Origin: Hypholoma sublateritium FD-334 SS-4
Taxonomy: Eukaryota; Basidiomycota; Agaricomycetes; Agaricales; Strophariaceae
Reading direction: 5' to 3'
Assembly (NCBI GenBank): GCA_000827495.1
Contig: KN817581.1
Location: 163,148 to 227,147 of the forward strand
DNA: 64,000 nucleotides
A program made the position numbers and the translations under genes. The notes under the pieces are model-generated. The model made no database searches. It was not told where the DNA came from and worked only from the letters and a program-made list of their open reading frames with translations. This document shows, piece after piece, positions 47,634-59,688 of this stretch (position 1 is its first letter; every line of letters starts with the position of its first letter).

Positions 47634-48068
47634 ACTGAACTACCATGGGTGTGCTATTCGAGAACAAAGAAGACAGAGCAGGAGAAAAGGACGAAAAAAT
47701 AGCAAGGGGACCGGGAGCAGAAAAGGAGCAGACACCATGAATACTCGAATCACAGTTGAAGGGACTGATCCCTTTACAGAAGAGTAGACGCTCTGACGCG
47801 TTTTTCTACAGGATCGACTGCCCGATATTGGCAAGATTGGCGTTCTCGGCAGAGGCAGTAGCATGTGGTGAGTGTGCCCATTTTCACGGTGCATAAGTAT
47901 ACGAGCGCCTAAATTGATCTTTCCATCCGCAAATCCCCATCATCTCTGTCACATACGCGCCGACAGCATTCCGGTTTTAAACTCATTTATTTAAACTATA
48001 ACATCCAAAGGCGCAAGAAATACTACTCATTATGACAGCAAGATATATGCCCGTAGGTGAGCTAATGA
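47634..48068. other. Short intergenic region between gene and its pseudogene
   Basis: No gene seen. Confidence 0.5.
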
Positions 48069-49171
48069 TTACTCGGCGGCTCGGACTCCCCAGAATGGGA
48101 TAGTTTGCTTCTGGCCGGATCCATGCCCCTTCCGAGAGTACATGCCGCTATACGACACCCTGAAGTTGAAAGTGCCCTCGAAAAGCTCCATGAGCTCGCC
48201 GTCGGCATCGCGTTTCTTCCAAAGTGGCTGCATGGTGAGCGTTCCGGACGAGGACGCGATGCCGCATCCGCCGTCGATGACTTCCAGCCTCCCCTGGATG
48301 GACGGCCCTTCCCACGAATCTGCGGGGCGGCTGTACTCCGACCGGAAAGATGTTTTCTGCGCGACTTGGAATGAGGAGAGAGAGACGTTAAACGGCATGT
48401 CTTCCATGGGATCGCAAAAGATTCCAGACTTGAAGGAGCCATCCTTGCCAAAGGTGTCGTATCCTTCGGGGATGGTGATCTTAGCGGTGCGGTCCTTCTT
48501 TGCCTGGTACTTGAGGATGGTCTTATACAGCGCCTCCGGATTGACAGGGCCCGTCTTCGGGGAATAAACGCCGTTCATAAACGGCAACTCCATCACGTAT
48601 AGATCATAGTTTCCAGGGAAAAAATGCTTTGGGTCCTGCTGCACGTTAGCTCTTTCCCAGAGGCGGAGGGTAATTGCCGCGTCCATCTTACCGTTTCTTC
48701 TTCCTCATCTTCATAGGCGTCATCGTCATCTTCGCCTTCCCCATCCTCGTCGCCAGATTCATTTTCAACGACAACCTTACTGGCCGCAATCGGCATTGCC
48801 GACGCTCCGGCTGGCTGGGCCTCTGCGGTCTTGGGATTGGCAGGCTCCGCTGAGACGACTCGTGAGTACTATGCGTCCTACTGCACAAGTAAAGGATGTT
48901 ACTTACACTGAGCCTCAGAAATTAAAGTAGAGGCTCTAGCCCGCTTTGCTGGCTGAAGAGACACGTCGGTCTTGTTCGTAGTCGCGCTCTGACGCGTAAT
49001 CGAAGCATCGGGCGAGCGTGCACGCTTCTTAGACTGACTGGTACTTGTTTTCGCAGCTGTTTTTGCAGGTGTTTTCGCGGGTTTTTTCGCAGGTGTTTTT
49101 GTGACTTTTCGGAGATGATGTAAGTATACGGTTAAGCGTGTTTTAGGCGACATACCGGTAGAAGGGGCCAT
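48069..49171 (-). CDS. Hypothetical protein: Lys-rich tail, acidic linker, novel C-terminal domain
   Basis: Start ATG at 49169-49171. Exon 1 (MAPST) joins through a 50-nt GTATGT intron to VTKTPAKKPAKTPAKTAAK, a histone-H1-like basic tail with KKRARSPD. A second intron near 48905-48848 leads to an acidic block (ESGDEDGEGEDDDDAYEDE), and a third (GTAAGA, CTAAC branch, GTGCAG) to QDPKHFFPGNYDLYVMELPF. The C-terminal about 195 residues, with YNFRV-like SYSGMYSRKGHG and PFWG near the end, form the part duplicated in the pseudogene at 46990-47633. No known domain was recognised; the basic tail suggests DNA or chromatin contact, which is inference. Confidence 0.75.
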
Positions 49172-50385
49172 TGGAATCGCTCTTCTAGCGCGTTTAGTAC
49201 TGTGGGATGTGGTAGTGCGGAGAGGGCTTGTCGAGGTTGGTGGTAGGAACAGAATACACTCCGAATGTATTTATACTTTTTCAGGGGGAGTATGGTCGTG
49301 TTGTGAGCTCCACACCCTTTCAATTGTGTTAAGAGGCTAGATCACGAGTAACCTACGAAACCGTTGGTGTGATATGAGGTACTGTAAGATAGAGATGCTC
49401 ACGAGAAGAATGCCTGAGGTGATAGGATATGTAGGGAATCAGAGGGGGGTATTTATGCTGTTTGGACCAGATGTGGCATGACAAGCGGAGAGGGGCCAGG
49501 GATGCATGTAACGGCCATGAATAAATGAAGCAAAGGTCACCAACTCGGGTCACAAGGCCTGACGGTCATGTAAATCAAAGCAAAAGCGGCCTGAAGCCTT
49601 ATATACAAAAGTGAGAAGCGTTGGCCTTCATACGGCCACGAACCAAACTGTAGCTAAAAATAAACGGCCGAGATATTCTCGCAAAAAGGGATCCCTGCTG
49701 ATCCCTGTCAATATGAGTCCAGGCAGATGGGTATTATGTACAAGATCAGCCTCGATTCGCTGCAGCAAAGCTTGTCCAAATCCAAGCAAAACAGGCCGTC
49801 GTGCTTTAAAGTTTATTCTCAAGAAACAAGAAATCCAGAATGAGGAAAGCATTGGCCCTCGAGCTCGAAAGGGATATCAATGTCACGGCTATGGACAAAC
49901 AAAAGCGGGCGATAATTATAGTATCCCGCGCCGCGAGTGACAATCCCGCACCCGTCGTCAAGCCTAGTTCGGAACACCAGCGCCTCCCTTGTCAAGGACA
50001 CCTAATACTTAATGCTAGCTGGCGAGTATGCACTCTTGCCTATAATACCTATCCGTGACATAGAGATTAATTTCACAATTCGCAAACACACGGAATTTTG
50101 ACGGGCGTCAATCGGACCGTGCAGACCACGGTGACGATCTGAGATATGTTTCATTTCTTCCATCCTTAGCCTGAGAGCTCTAGGACCACTTAATGAGTAC
50201 CCGGTACCCTGAGATAAAACAATATTCCATTGCGCAGTTTCATAGGTCAGGTGGACAGCGAGGTAAAAATCTCCGTTACATCCTCTTCGTTAGGCCCGCT
50301 GGCCCTCATGCGCGAGGCAAAATTTAGACCTCCTTCGATTGGGGATTCTATTGGAAATTATTCTTGTGGTTGTTGTATCCATATC
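49172..50385. other. Intergenic, no supported gene
   Basis: About 1.2 kb; scattered short frames only (the longest, near 49611-49940, has no family features). Confidence 0.5.
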
Positions 50386-52055
50386 TTATCCAGACTTACC
50401 AGCATCTAATCCCCCTCGGGTGTTGGTCACAACCGCCGTACCTGCCGTACGCAGATTGAGAATCAACCTCGAGACCATCAATGTAGTTATTCTGCGACAA
50501 GTAATAAATCAGCTTTGGTTTCACGATGCTTTGGAACACTTACGAAACAGTAAAGCTAGCATTCACGGCTTTGAGATATGGCTAGAAAATTGTCGTCGGT
50601 GTATTGTTAGCGTTGAACTATGAAATTTATGGATCGCACTGTATCAAGCTGAATAGTTACGTTAGAGTAAACTGTTAGTAGATGATAATAGCAAGAACGA
50701 CGACCGCACCAGGAATGTGAGCACTGTCGCTAAATTCGTGGCAGATATAATGGCAAAGTAAACGACACCTGACGCAACCCATCCAAAGCCATCGCATGCT
50801 AATAAATCCCATATTTCACATCCAAGGGACATAGATGCACTGACCATCTCTTTGTATCAGTCGAACCAGCGAACTTGCACCCCCGCCTGATCTCCGATTG
50901 ATTCTGACGGTTTGATACAACGTCAATACGAACACAGTTGAATCTAAAAATGTACCCGGACAATTGGTTAACCGACGTCTTTGACGGGCGCTTAACGTCC
51001 GAACAGCGCTTTTGTTGCTCACCAAAGCCTAGTTCCGCAATCCAGGTAAACGCAAAACGGCTACGACAATCAACGTTCACAATGACAACCAGTGTCTTTA
51101 CCAATGTTACGCACAGACTATCAGAGCCAGTTGTTAAAATGCAGCCAACAAACCCTGGGAATTGCACTCATTCATGTGAAGCATGTGAAGAGTGGAAGTG
51201 GCTCACCAGCAGGCAATTGTAATCTCTGGGCGCTTATTAACGACCACTATAGAGTTGCTCAAGTGTCTTCCTCAATTAAACACAACGGTACGTACAATCT
51301 TAACGGCCTCCTCTAACACCAATAAGCACGTCATCGACGCCAGTATGATTTTGCTTGAACGAAAGGTGGCATATAGCCGGAGAATAAAAATTACTGTTTA
51401 TGGATTTAGGTCAAATTACATACGTGTTTTTGTAATGAGAATTAGTAGAAGACTCACAGCCAATGATAGTCGTTGTACAAGACCTAAGGATCTCTGGAAA
51501 CAAAGCAATGGTGTTACAGAGCTTGTCATTCTCAGTCCATCCCCGATCATGGAAGGCTGCCAAAAACCATAAAGCAGCTGTTAATCCTACCCATTGAACA
51601 TTGGAGTAATATATCAGCCGCTCACATATTATGATCACGATGAATCCGAGCGGTGAAAGGTATCGATTCTGGGGATGTAACCGAAATCAATTTATTTATT
51701 GATAATGCTCCACTAGACGGATAGGACGACATACCAAAAACCACAGGATTGTGAAAAACGTAAATCTCTGCTTCCAGATGTACTCAACCTCTTCTCCAAA
51801 TGTTATAAAAATATCATAGAAAAGCACAACTGTCGTGGAGTTGGAATTTAGGATGGTGTGAGTGAGTCCGTTAAACATACCGAAAGAGGCTAAAGAATAT
51901 AGCTTCACGGCAAATCTGCAAGTCCAAAGATGAATTGAGTTTATGCATGTCGTAATGACCGTTGAATTAATGAATATTGCTTACACTCCACGAGCAGTGC
52001 GAACGACCTGGGAGTCATCGAGGACACTTTGAGCGTCTTCTAGTGGCAGTAACAT
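50386..52055 (-). CDS. DUF6533-like membrane protein C
   Basis: ATG at 52053-52055 (MLLPLEDAQSVLDDSQ) to TAA at 50386-50388, about 13 exons, phases consistent. Segments: VKLYSLASF, YDIFITFGEEVEYIWKQRFT, NRYLSPLGFIVIII, LIFILRLYATFRSSKIIL, WSLISAQRLQLPAG, FVGCILTTGSDSL joined to RFAFTWIAELGF, DSTVFVLTLYQTVRINRR, GVVYFAIISATNLATVLTFL and VSRLILNLRTAG. Same architecture as B, D and E, but AT-richer. The exon 4 end near 51635 is the least certain join. Function unknown. Confidence 0.8.
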
Positions 52056-53415
52056 TATATAGCACGCCTCTTGGTTACTTGAGAATGCACGGCTGCTCTT
52101 TTTGGCCTGTATATATAATTCAGATATGTGTCGAATCTCCCTATGGAATATCACTTAGCATGGGCTAATAGTGGAATGATCACCCGATGGTCGTCATGTT
52201 TCCGAGCTGCTTGAACACGAACTTCTCAAACGTGATACTACGCAGCATCAGTTGCCAAAGTAGGCTGTACTCCAGTATCGGACATCCTTGAATAAACCAT
52301 AGTACATTTCTTGTTAGCCATCTTGAAGGCGATGTAATTAAGCTTATTTGGCGGCTACAAATGCTACTTGAATGCTACTCATATGCTATTGGTGACGTAG
52401 TCACTGAACTTCAGTGCACGTGTTTATACTAGATCGGCGTTCGGAGAGATGTTTTTTTTTGAGCACTCTATCCTTCAGATCTTACGCAACGGATAGTATA
52501 GTATTCATATATATCTCGCCCATACTGAACAGAAAGTAAAGCGAATGTCTTTTCGGGACCTGCGCTATGCATGTCGTAGCACTTCTCTTTCGAGCCTTAT
52601 TTTAATCAGGAAATGCAATGAGAATCAGCATTTTGCGAAACGCGAACAGTGCACAAATTCCTCATCACAGCGCTCAGCTATTTCTTGACAAAATGTATTG
52701 CACACTGGTCGCGCTCCGTAGCTAGTATTGCTTATTCACTTCCTGACTAAAATAGAGCGGGAGATGCCGTTGTATTTTTTGCACAACTTGAACATTATAG
52801 CCGTAGACCTGTCAGATATCTCAGCGCGCGGTCTATCTGTGGTGGGTGGGAAGCTATTGTTGTTGACTCTATTTCTTGCCATGCGTTTGCTGGGGTTGTA
52901 GGATGGTATGACTGCACTCATTAAATAATTAATCTGTGTCGATGTTCTAAAAATAGGCAGATTCCCTGATTCGCGAGGCAATTCGCACCTGGGCCCGATC
53001 CGGCACCCTCAGCATGGTCTGGCAGTGCAAGCAGCAAGATTGTTGCGCTGCAATTTCTATCAAGCATTGCATCGAAGACGAAATACTGGCCAAGTCTTTC
53101 ATTTGGAGTAAAGTTTGGGTTAAGTCCTTAGACAGTGGTGCTATTTGTACAGACCCGATCACTCCGCGCCTGCGTCCGACGCGACCACATGCGGTAGACG
53201 TCATTATCCCTCTGGCCTCACGGGATATATGAATACCCCTTCGCCTAGGGGCACGACTCTTACGGTACCGTTGTAAATGCAACAGCGGTGCCGCTGTACG
53301 GCACTCGACTGTGACTCCTAGAAAAATTCCCCTCCTTAAATACAGCCTCAATAAACCCAGGAAGAGACATAATCTTGCACTCCACCACAGCGCAGAATAT
53401 CTACCTTTACCACCA
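52056..53415. other. Intergenic, no supported gene
   Basis: About 1.4 kb, AT-rich, with a 10-T run near 52452. Ends in the promoter and 5' UTR of the NTF2-like gene. Confidence 0.5.
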
Positions 53416-53916
53416 ATGGCGCCCTCCGCTCTCTACAACAAGCTCCTTGCTCTAACGAACACTCATGCCACCTTCCCCAGCATGGAGGAGATGTTTGCGA
53501 TTCGCGCGCCGGACGCGACCCACGCATGGGGCCACAAGTTCCTCGTATCGCGCAACCCGAAGCTCGGCGAGAGCATGGACAACGCGACATTCAAAGCGCA
53601 CCTCATCAGCACGGGTCCATACATTGCCTCAGGCAGAGGCGAGGTGCACGCAATCGCCGTCGACGAGCACCAGCGCACTTCCGTCATCCACATGAGTTAC
53701 TTCCTCCAGGCATCCGGGTCGGAGGAGACGGTACAGCAGGACCTGATCTGGCTGCTGAAGTTCACGGACGACGAAGACGTAGATAAGGTTCTGATCAAGG
53801 AGAGTCTGGAGTTTATTGATGCGGCGGCGAGCGCGAGAATATCGGAGATCATCCGTGGGGTTCATGGGGAGGTGGCGGAGAATGTCAGGGGAGGAATCAC
53901 ACTTAGAGGCTATTGA
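53416..53916 (+). CDS. NTF2/SnoaL-like small protein
   Basis: A single exon of 166 residues from ATG 53416 (MAPSALYNKLLALTNTHA), chosen over an upstream in-frame start at about 53311 because the family begins at a helix like this and the codon usage turns GC-rich here. FPSMEEMFAIRAPDATHAWG, NATFKAHLIS, GEVHAIAVDEHQRTSVIHM and DLIWLLKFTDDEDVDKVLIKE follow the cone-shaped alpha+beta fold seen in many fungal SnoaL-like proteins. These act as small-molecule isomerases/cyclases or as scaffolds; which one applies here is not known. GC-rich coding region in AT-rich surroundings. Confidence 0.78.
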   Translation: MAPSALYNKLLALTNTHATFPSMEEMFAIRAPDATHAWGHKFLVSRNPKLGESMDNATFKAHLISTGPYIASGRGEVHAIAVDEHQRTSVIHMSYFLQASGSEETVQQDLIWLLKFTDDEDVDKVLIKESLEFIDAAASARISEIIRGVHGEVAENVRGGITLRGY

Positions 53917-54247
53917 AAGCTGAGATTATACTCGAACATCGCAGTTGTACCCTGTCATACCCACATTTTCATATAACCGGATCTTGTTGCAGGTTTTCTT
54001 ATTCACTGACCCAGGAAGCAAGTCGGTCTTGACTCGCCGTTCCGTTTTTTCTTCAAATAGCATTTTGAGTCATTCCCGGAATAAAAAGAAGCAAAAAAAT
54101 AACATGTCATAGTACCTGTGGATAGCGCCGCGAATCATAGAAATATTCCTACATACATCATTAGACAACAAGCATCAAAATAGAAAAAGAGAGTTCATCG
54201 GCATCATCAGTAGCGTTATCCTTACCGCGCAGTTCTAAGCACGACTA
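53917..54247. other. Convergent intergenic region
   Basis: 3' flanks of two convergent genes. No gene. Confidence 0.5.
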
Positions 54248-55815
54248 TTAGCTGCTTGGGTTCATGGGAGCTGGCGTCAACATCCCCAATACCCTGTGGC
54301 TGAGCGTCTCCTCCCCCTCCCGCGCGTGCGGCTGCAGCTCCTCCTGCTTGACTCCGCGGAACTTCAGCGCGTACTCCCGACATGCCTCACGGCTGCTTGT
54401 GAGCGTGTCATCGCCGTGGTCCAACGCGACGATCCCGACGCCGGGGAAGTTGCGTGCCAGCAACGACTGCAGCTCGGGGAGCAGCGCCTTGTCCGGCGCG
54501 TACGTTCCCGAGTTGTTGTCGAACACGAGCTCCCAGCCGACCTGCGCGTCGGGCGTGCTATCCGAGAACGCCGCCCACCCGCCGACGGGGCGTGGGTGGA
54601 ACTCGCCGCTGTAGCGCACGGTCGGCGCGCAGTTTGCGTGCAGCGCGTGCTTGCTCGCGAAGTCGACGAAGAACGCGGCGCCCGTCTCCGAGAAGCGCAG
54701 CGCGCCGTCGTCCGACGCGATCACGTACGTGTACACCGCGGGCTTCACGCGCTGCGCGAACGCGCCGTCGCCGCCCGGCGCGCCCGCGGCCGCCGTGCCG
54801 GTGTGCAGCAGCGCGAGCAGCGCGGGCGCGTCCTCGATGACGCCGAAGCCGTTCGCGGCGCTGCGCGCGTAGAGCATGCGGTGCCCCGCCTGGATGCCGC
54901 TGCGCACGGCGATGCTCGCGGGTCCCTGGAAGATGCTCTGCGCGGCCTTGTACCCCGTGTTCCAGTGCTGATGCGCGTCGCCGAACGCGCGCGATACGCC
55001 GACGAGATACAGCTTCCACGTCGAATAAAGGCGCGCGGCGTTGAGGTTCGTGAGCGCGCCCGCGACGGGCGAGAAGTGCCGTGAGTAGCGCACGGGTCCC
55101 GCGAAGTCGTACGGGAATGCGTGCGGGTCCGCGTCCGCCGCGGGGGTGCTGTCGATCTGCGCGTGGATTAGCGGGTTGCTCAGGGGCCGGTGGGTGAGAT
55201 GCACACCTTGAGCCAGAACGTGCCGCGCACGCTGCGCAGCTTGAGAAGCGGGCCCTCGATCTCGACTTCCTTCGCCCCAGCGCTGACGCCGACCTTGACG
55301 GTGCCGATGAAGTCGTCGGTCAACGAGCCCTCGTCCTTGTCCATAATCTTGAGCGCCAGGTCCGCGGACGTCGGCACGTTCTTCACGCGCCAGGTTTCAT
55401 TCCACACTGGCGCGAGGGTGTTCTCCTTGACCGTTGACCTGCGCACGCCAAGTTGACGGTCAGTTCGCCAGCGGTGCGCAGAGGAAGCTGCACGCACACA
55501 AACGAGATCTGGCTGTCGATCTCCGCGACGAAGTACGGATCTGCTGAGCCGACGACGTCCATCTTCGGAAGTCCCGACGCCCCGATGAACTGCGCCCAAG
55601 AAAATAAAGTCAGCTCGTCGTCGCACCACCGCCATATCGCCTCATCATACCTGTATCGTCAGATCGACGAACGGCACCGCGATGCCTAGCTCGGCCATCT
55701 TGTGTGTGAGCGACGCCTTCTTTCCGTGCGCCTTCTCCTTCGCGTTCCCCACCGCGTCGCCGATCTGCTCGAGCATGTGCGACACGCTGAGCGGGTTCCG
55801 CCGACCGCCGGGCAT
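54248..55815 (-). CDS. C2-domain protein with conserved C-terminal domain
   Basis: Four exons: 55651-55815, 55498-55589, 55207-55438 and 54248-55156, all in phase; 465 residues. A C2 domain covers about 45-165: VPFVDLTIQ, FIGASGLPKMDVVGSADPYF, STVKENTLAPVWNETW and IMDKDEGSLTDDFIG, with the Asp residues that bind Ca2+ in C2 loops. The C-terminal 300 residues contain AARLYSTWKLYLVGVSRAFG, QHWNTGYKAAQSIFQGP and WELVFDNNSGTYAPDKALLP, a domain I have seen in fungal C2 proteins but cannot name. Likely a Ca2+/phospholipid-binding peripheral protein. The frame before ATG 55815 has no nearby start. Confidence 0.84.
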
Positions 55816-56657
55816 CGGGTACGTTGTGTATGAGTTGGTGGGGGGATTCGTTTACTTTTGTTTCTTTGTGCGTCCCGTAGACTCGCGCGCTGAGGATGCT
55901 GGGGATGCGGTGGTGGTGGTAGGTGAAGTGCCGACGGGTTCAGTGGGTCGTACATGGATACTTGGCACGGACTAAGCCGATCAATTCGAGCGGGGCTTGG
56001 CACTCCCGCCTCTCCCGATCCTGACGGTATTTTTCTGCATCCTGCGCCGCACATGAAAACGGGTCTCGAGAGCGCCAATGGAAATGACGCACTAACCGAA
56101 TGTCCTATTAATATTCGGCGGGCACCCCACCGTATTAGGGCAAAAATAACCCAGCGAAGACAGCAGAGCCAGCTCCAGATCCACTAATGTGGCCACGAAC
56201 TGACCAGATCATCATCATTATCATGCAGTAGGAATATAATCGAGGCATCTTCCGCTTATCACAGCCTTGTCGCATTTTCTGAAGTATCAATGAAAAGCTG
56301 TATCCGGTTCGTCCGTGGCGGCTTGACACAAACTTCACAAGTCAAAACGGTATGCAGAGTTCTAAAAATAGATCAAACAATGCCAAGCATGTACCAAAGA
56401 AAACGAGAGAACGTCTTTGAAGCCCATGTTTACGACCAGTTCACGACAGAAGACCTCCGAATTCGCCGCCTTGTGGCATTCCAATCTACTCAATTCGCCT
56501 TCACTGCAATCTTCTATAATGATGAATAAACGTCCTTGTAAATACAACACATCGTGTCCCAATGTAATCGTACACATCCATGATCCACCCACAGCACAGC
56601 CGCTCCGACGGTCCTAGACAGTAAGCCATGTTTGGGCGCTACAAGACGCGCGCGCCA
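55816..56657. other. Intergenic, no supported gene
   Basis: About 0.84 kb between the C2 gene and DUF6533 gene D; its right end (about 56620 on) begins the duplicated unit 1. Confidence 0.5.
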
Positions 56658-58501
56658 TCAGCCGCGGGCGCACGAATAGGAGACAAAAGTATACCTGTAT
56701 GGCCGCTTCGAACCTACTGCCGCATACGAAAAGCACATCATCAGTACCACCGCGTCGGGGCCGGGGAAAAGATGCCGCACATACCCAGTGTCCCGCGCTG
56801 CGCGCTGTTGTTACTTCCAGTTCCAGTGGTGTGCGACATGCGCGTCTTCTGCGCCTCGTGAGCGCCGCGCAGGTTGAGGATCAGGCGCGAGACCATGAGC
56901 GGGCCGATCCTTCGCGAGGCATCGCGTCAGCGGCGTGCGGCCGGTGAGATATTGGGGTACGCACGATATGGTGAGGCTCGCGTTGACGGCCTGCAGGTCG
57001 GCCTGTGCATAGCCCATGAATTTTATTAGTAGGCAAGACATGTACATGGGTGGGGCGGGCGTACGGGCGCGAGCTGCGTGCGGTGAAAATAGAGGGTGAT
57101 TGAGCATGATTTAGAACGCGAAATAGAGTGGACTGCAGTGTACCAGGAAGGTGAGCACGTTGACGAAGTCCGCGATGAATATCACGGCGAAGTAGATCAC
57201 GCCTGAATGTGCAGCAGAATAAGCACTGCATCCAGGGAGATGGCTGGGAAACGCACCGTCACGCATGATCATATCGATCAGTGACTGTACCCCGCCGCGC
57301 GCGATACGGCTCAGCTTGAACGCGCGGTACGCCGTCAGCACGAACACGGTGGTATCTGCGTGCAGACGCGGCGTGAGCATTATGTCGCCGCTGCACAACG
57401 CGCGTGTGCCCGGGGACCGGTGGAGATAGACGCACTCACCGAAGGTCAGCTGTGCGATCCACAGGGCCGTGAAGCGCCTGGCGCAAGTGGACATTAGGCA
57501 CGGCGAGACGCGCTCCAGCGCTGCAGATCTACGTACAAGCTACTTGAGCCGGGTACGAGGATGCACCCGACGAGCCCGGGGGGCAAAGGCTGGCGATGCC
57601 CGCTGCTGACCGACCACTGTAAACAAACCCGAAGCGAGCGCCGAGCATCCTGTCAACTTTCGGCGAGACGGACTCGGCGGGCGGGGAAGAGGGGAGAGGG
57701 AGACTGGGGGAGAAGCACGCACGATTACGACCGCCTCCTTCGCACAGAGGAATGGGACCATAAAGTACAAGATTGCCTTGTTCGCGGAGAAGGTGGCGTA
57801 CAGCCGCACGATGAAGATTACTTTGAATTTTATTTCAGCAGAATAAGGAGGGTAACGGTAGCGCTGAGCGCACGCACAGTCGATGACGGTTGACGTGATA
57901 AACCCCAGTACTCCGGGGGTGAACGCTATCACGTCGCAAAATTTATCGTTCCTGGTCCATGCGGAGTCGTGGAAGGCTGCATGGGTGCGTGCGTGTAAAA
58001 TTCCAATTATTTAGACGTGGATATAGAATGCGAACTAGAATGAAAACGCGCACCGAGGATGAATATTGCGAAGCCTATCAGCGGCACGTAGCGGTTCTGA
58101 TAGCGGTCAGTCAGCTCGCGCACAGCGTGGCGTGGCGTACGCATATGTTTAAAATAATCCTCACCAAGAACCAAAGCACGGTGAACCACGTAAACTTTCT
58201 CTTCCACACCCTTTCCACCTCGTCACCAAACGTGATTAGCGTGTCGTAATAGAACATGACTAGCACGCGCGAGAAGGTCAGCATTAGCGTCAGCGGCGAT
58301 CGCTCATCGACATTGAAGATAGCCCCGAGGAGCCCGGCGCACCGAACGTCGCCAGCGAGTACATCTTCAAGGCCATCCTATGTAAGTAGATATACAATTC
58401 AATACAAATCATGGCGGGAAGGGCAAGAGCGGGCGAGAGACGTACAAGTCGTGCGCAATGTGCGCAATCAGCGGCTCACTGAGCGGCGGCGGGGCGGACA
58501 T
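56658..58501 (-). CDS. DUF6533-like membrane protein D
   Basis: I read 13 exons, all in phase, from ATG 58499-58501 (MSAPPPLSEPLIAHIAHD) to TGA at 56658-56660; about 307 residues. Segments: LKMYSLATF, YDTLITFGDEVERVWKRKFT, NRYVPLIGFAIFIL, LIFIVRLYATFSANKAIL, YFMVPFLCAKEAVVI, WSVSSGHRQPLPPG, RFTALWIAQLTF, TTVFVLTAYRAFKL, GVIYFAVIFIADFVNVL and VSRLILNLRGAHEA. Several hydrophobic segments mark an integral membrane protein of unknown function. It lacks the intron inside LPPG-LVGC that B and C have. Exon sequence is GC-rich and frames are open despite extensive intron divergence from E, so it is probably a live gene. Confidence 0.83.
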
Positions 58502-59688
58502 GGCGCAGGAAAGATGAATCGTATCGTATCAACCGCGCTGGACGCGCGGGGGGGGGGCGGGGTTCACCTTTATAATCGTTGCTCTTCGGGGCCAGCGGCG
58601 ATGTACTATAAGTATTCGTGTTCCATGCCAATGTGCTCTCTGGGCACAATCAACATCTATTGGTAGATCAAGGTGTCAGCGGGTGGGTTGCACCCGGTGC
58701 GTGCGAGGGCGGGATTTGGACGGTGAGGCGCGTGTTTGTGCAGTGAGGTGACGATGTTGCACCTGAAACAGGTCCTTTGCACTTCCAACCCGACGGTGCA
58801 TATGGCAGAACGCGAAGACCACCCGCAGACTAGCAAGCGGGGGAGTCGGCGGTGCCAGACCAAATAGGTAGCGTCGCGACTCGGAGTAGAGTCGGTGATC
58901 CTATGATGTCCATCTATCAACCATGGGTGCAACCTATCCGAAGGTTGGAGAGCGATTGAACATCATCCAGCGGCAGCAGAGAAAACGCAAGTAGGTGAAT
59001 CATTCGTCGAGATCATCGGAAAATGAAGACAGCGAAAGCGAAGAGTGGCGCACAGATAGAAATGTGGGCCCAGTACACAGGGAGATCCACAGGAAACGGC
59101 TGATGGGGTCCCGAGTAGGCAGCTGGCTCGAGGAATAGCGCGGACGCGACGAGGAAGGTCACGGCAGTGGTGGTTTCTGTCCACGTTACGGTAAGCGAGG
59201 AAACTATGTAAGCCGACGCGGCGACGGTACGGCAAGGACATCGGCAGTGCGGCACAACTTCGCAAGATGAACGCACAAAATACTTTGTGATCGATTGTCA
59301 TCACCAAGGGAGTCTGTAAAGGAGACTACAAAGTCTGCACAAACGATATGAAGTACGGTAAATAGGCAGATTATTATTTACGTCTTCGTATATCACGAAT
59401 ATCAAACGAATATGATAAAACCACTATTCAACCCAATATCCTCATCCAAGTATCATGTACACGAAATACCAAAGCCCAGTGTCAGTACAGAAACTTTACT
59501 AATACAATGCACTCATGGAACGCACTCTCACATTCCTCACGCCCTCTCTAACACCGCCACGCACCTTCACGCACAACTCACACACCGTCAGTCGCTCAAG
59601 CAAGCACATAATCGTACGCATGCACCCTAAACGCGCCAAAAGTCCTAGACACTAAGCCGTGTTTGGGCGCTACAAGAAGTGCGCAGCA
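58502..59688. other. Duplicated 5' flank of DUF6533 D and spacer
   Basis: A TATAA-like site on the minus strand (about 58568-58576) lies about 70 bp upstream of the D start. The block to about 59310 aligns with 61632-62300; no frame is conserved between the two, so I treat it as non-coding. The last 330 bp is spacer. Confidence 0.55.
58566..58577 (-). promoter_or_regulatory. TATA-like element of DUF6533 D
   Basis: The minus strand reads ATTATAAAGG about 70 bp before the ATG. The equivalent place upstream of gene E reads ATATAAGGGTG (about 61689-61699), so the element is kept in both copies. Confidence 0.45.

Noticed and set aside
54296..55084. 262-codon plus-strand open frame
   Set aside because: Antisense shadow of the C2-domain gene in very GC-rich DNA; Arg/Ala/Val-rich with no domain.
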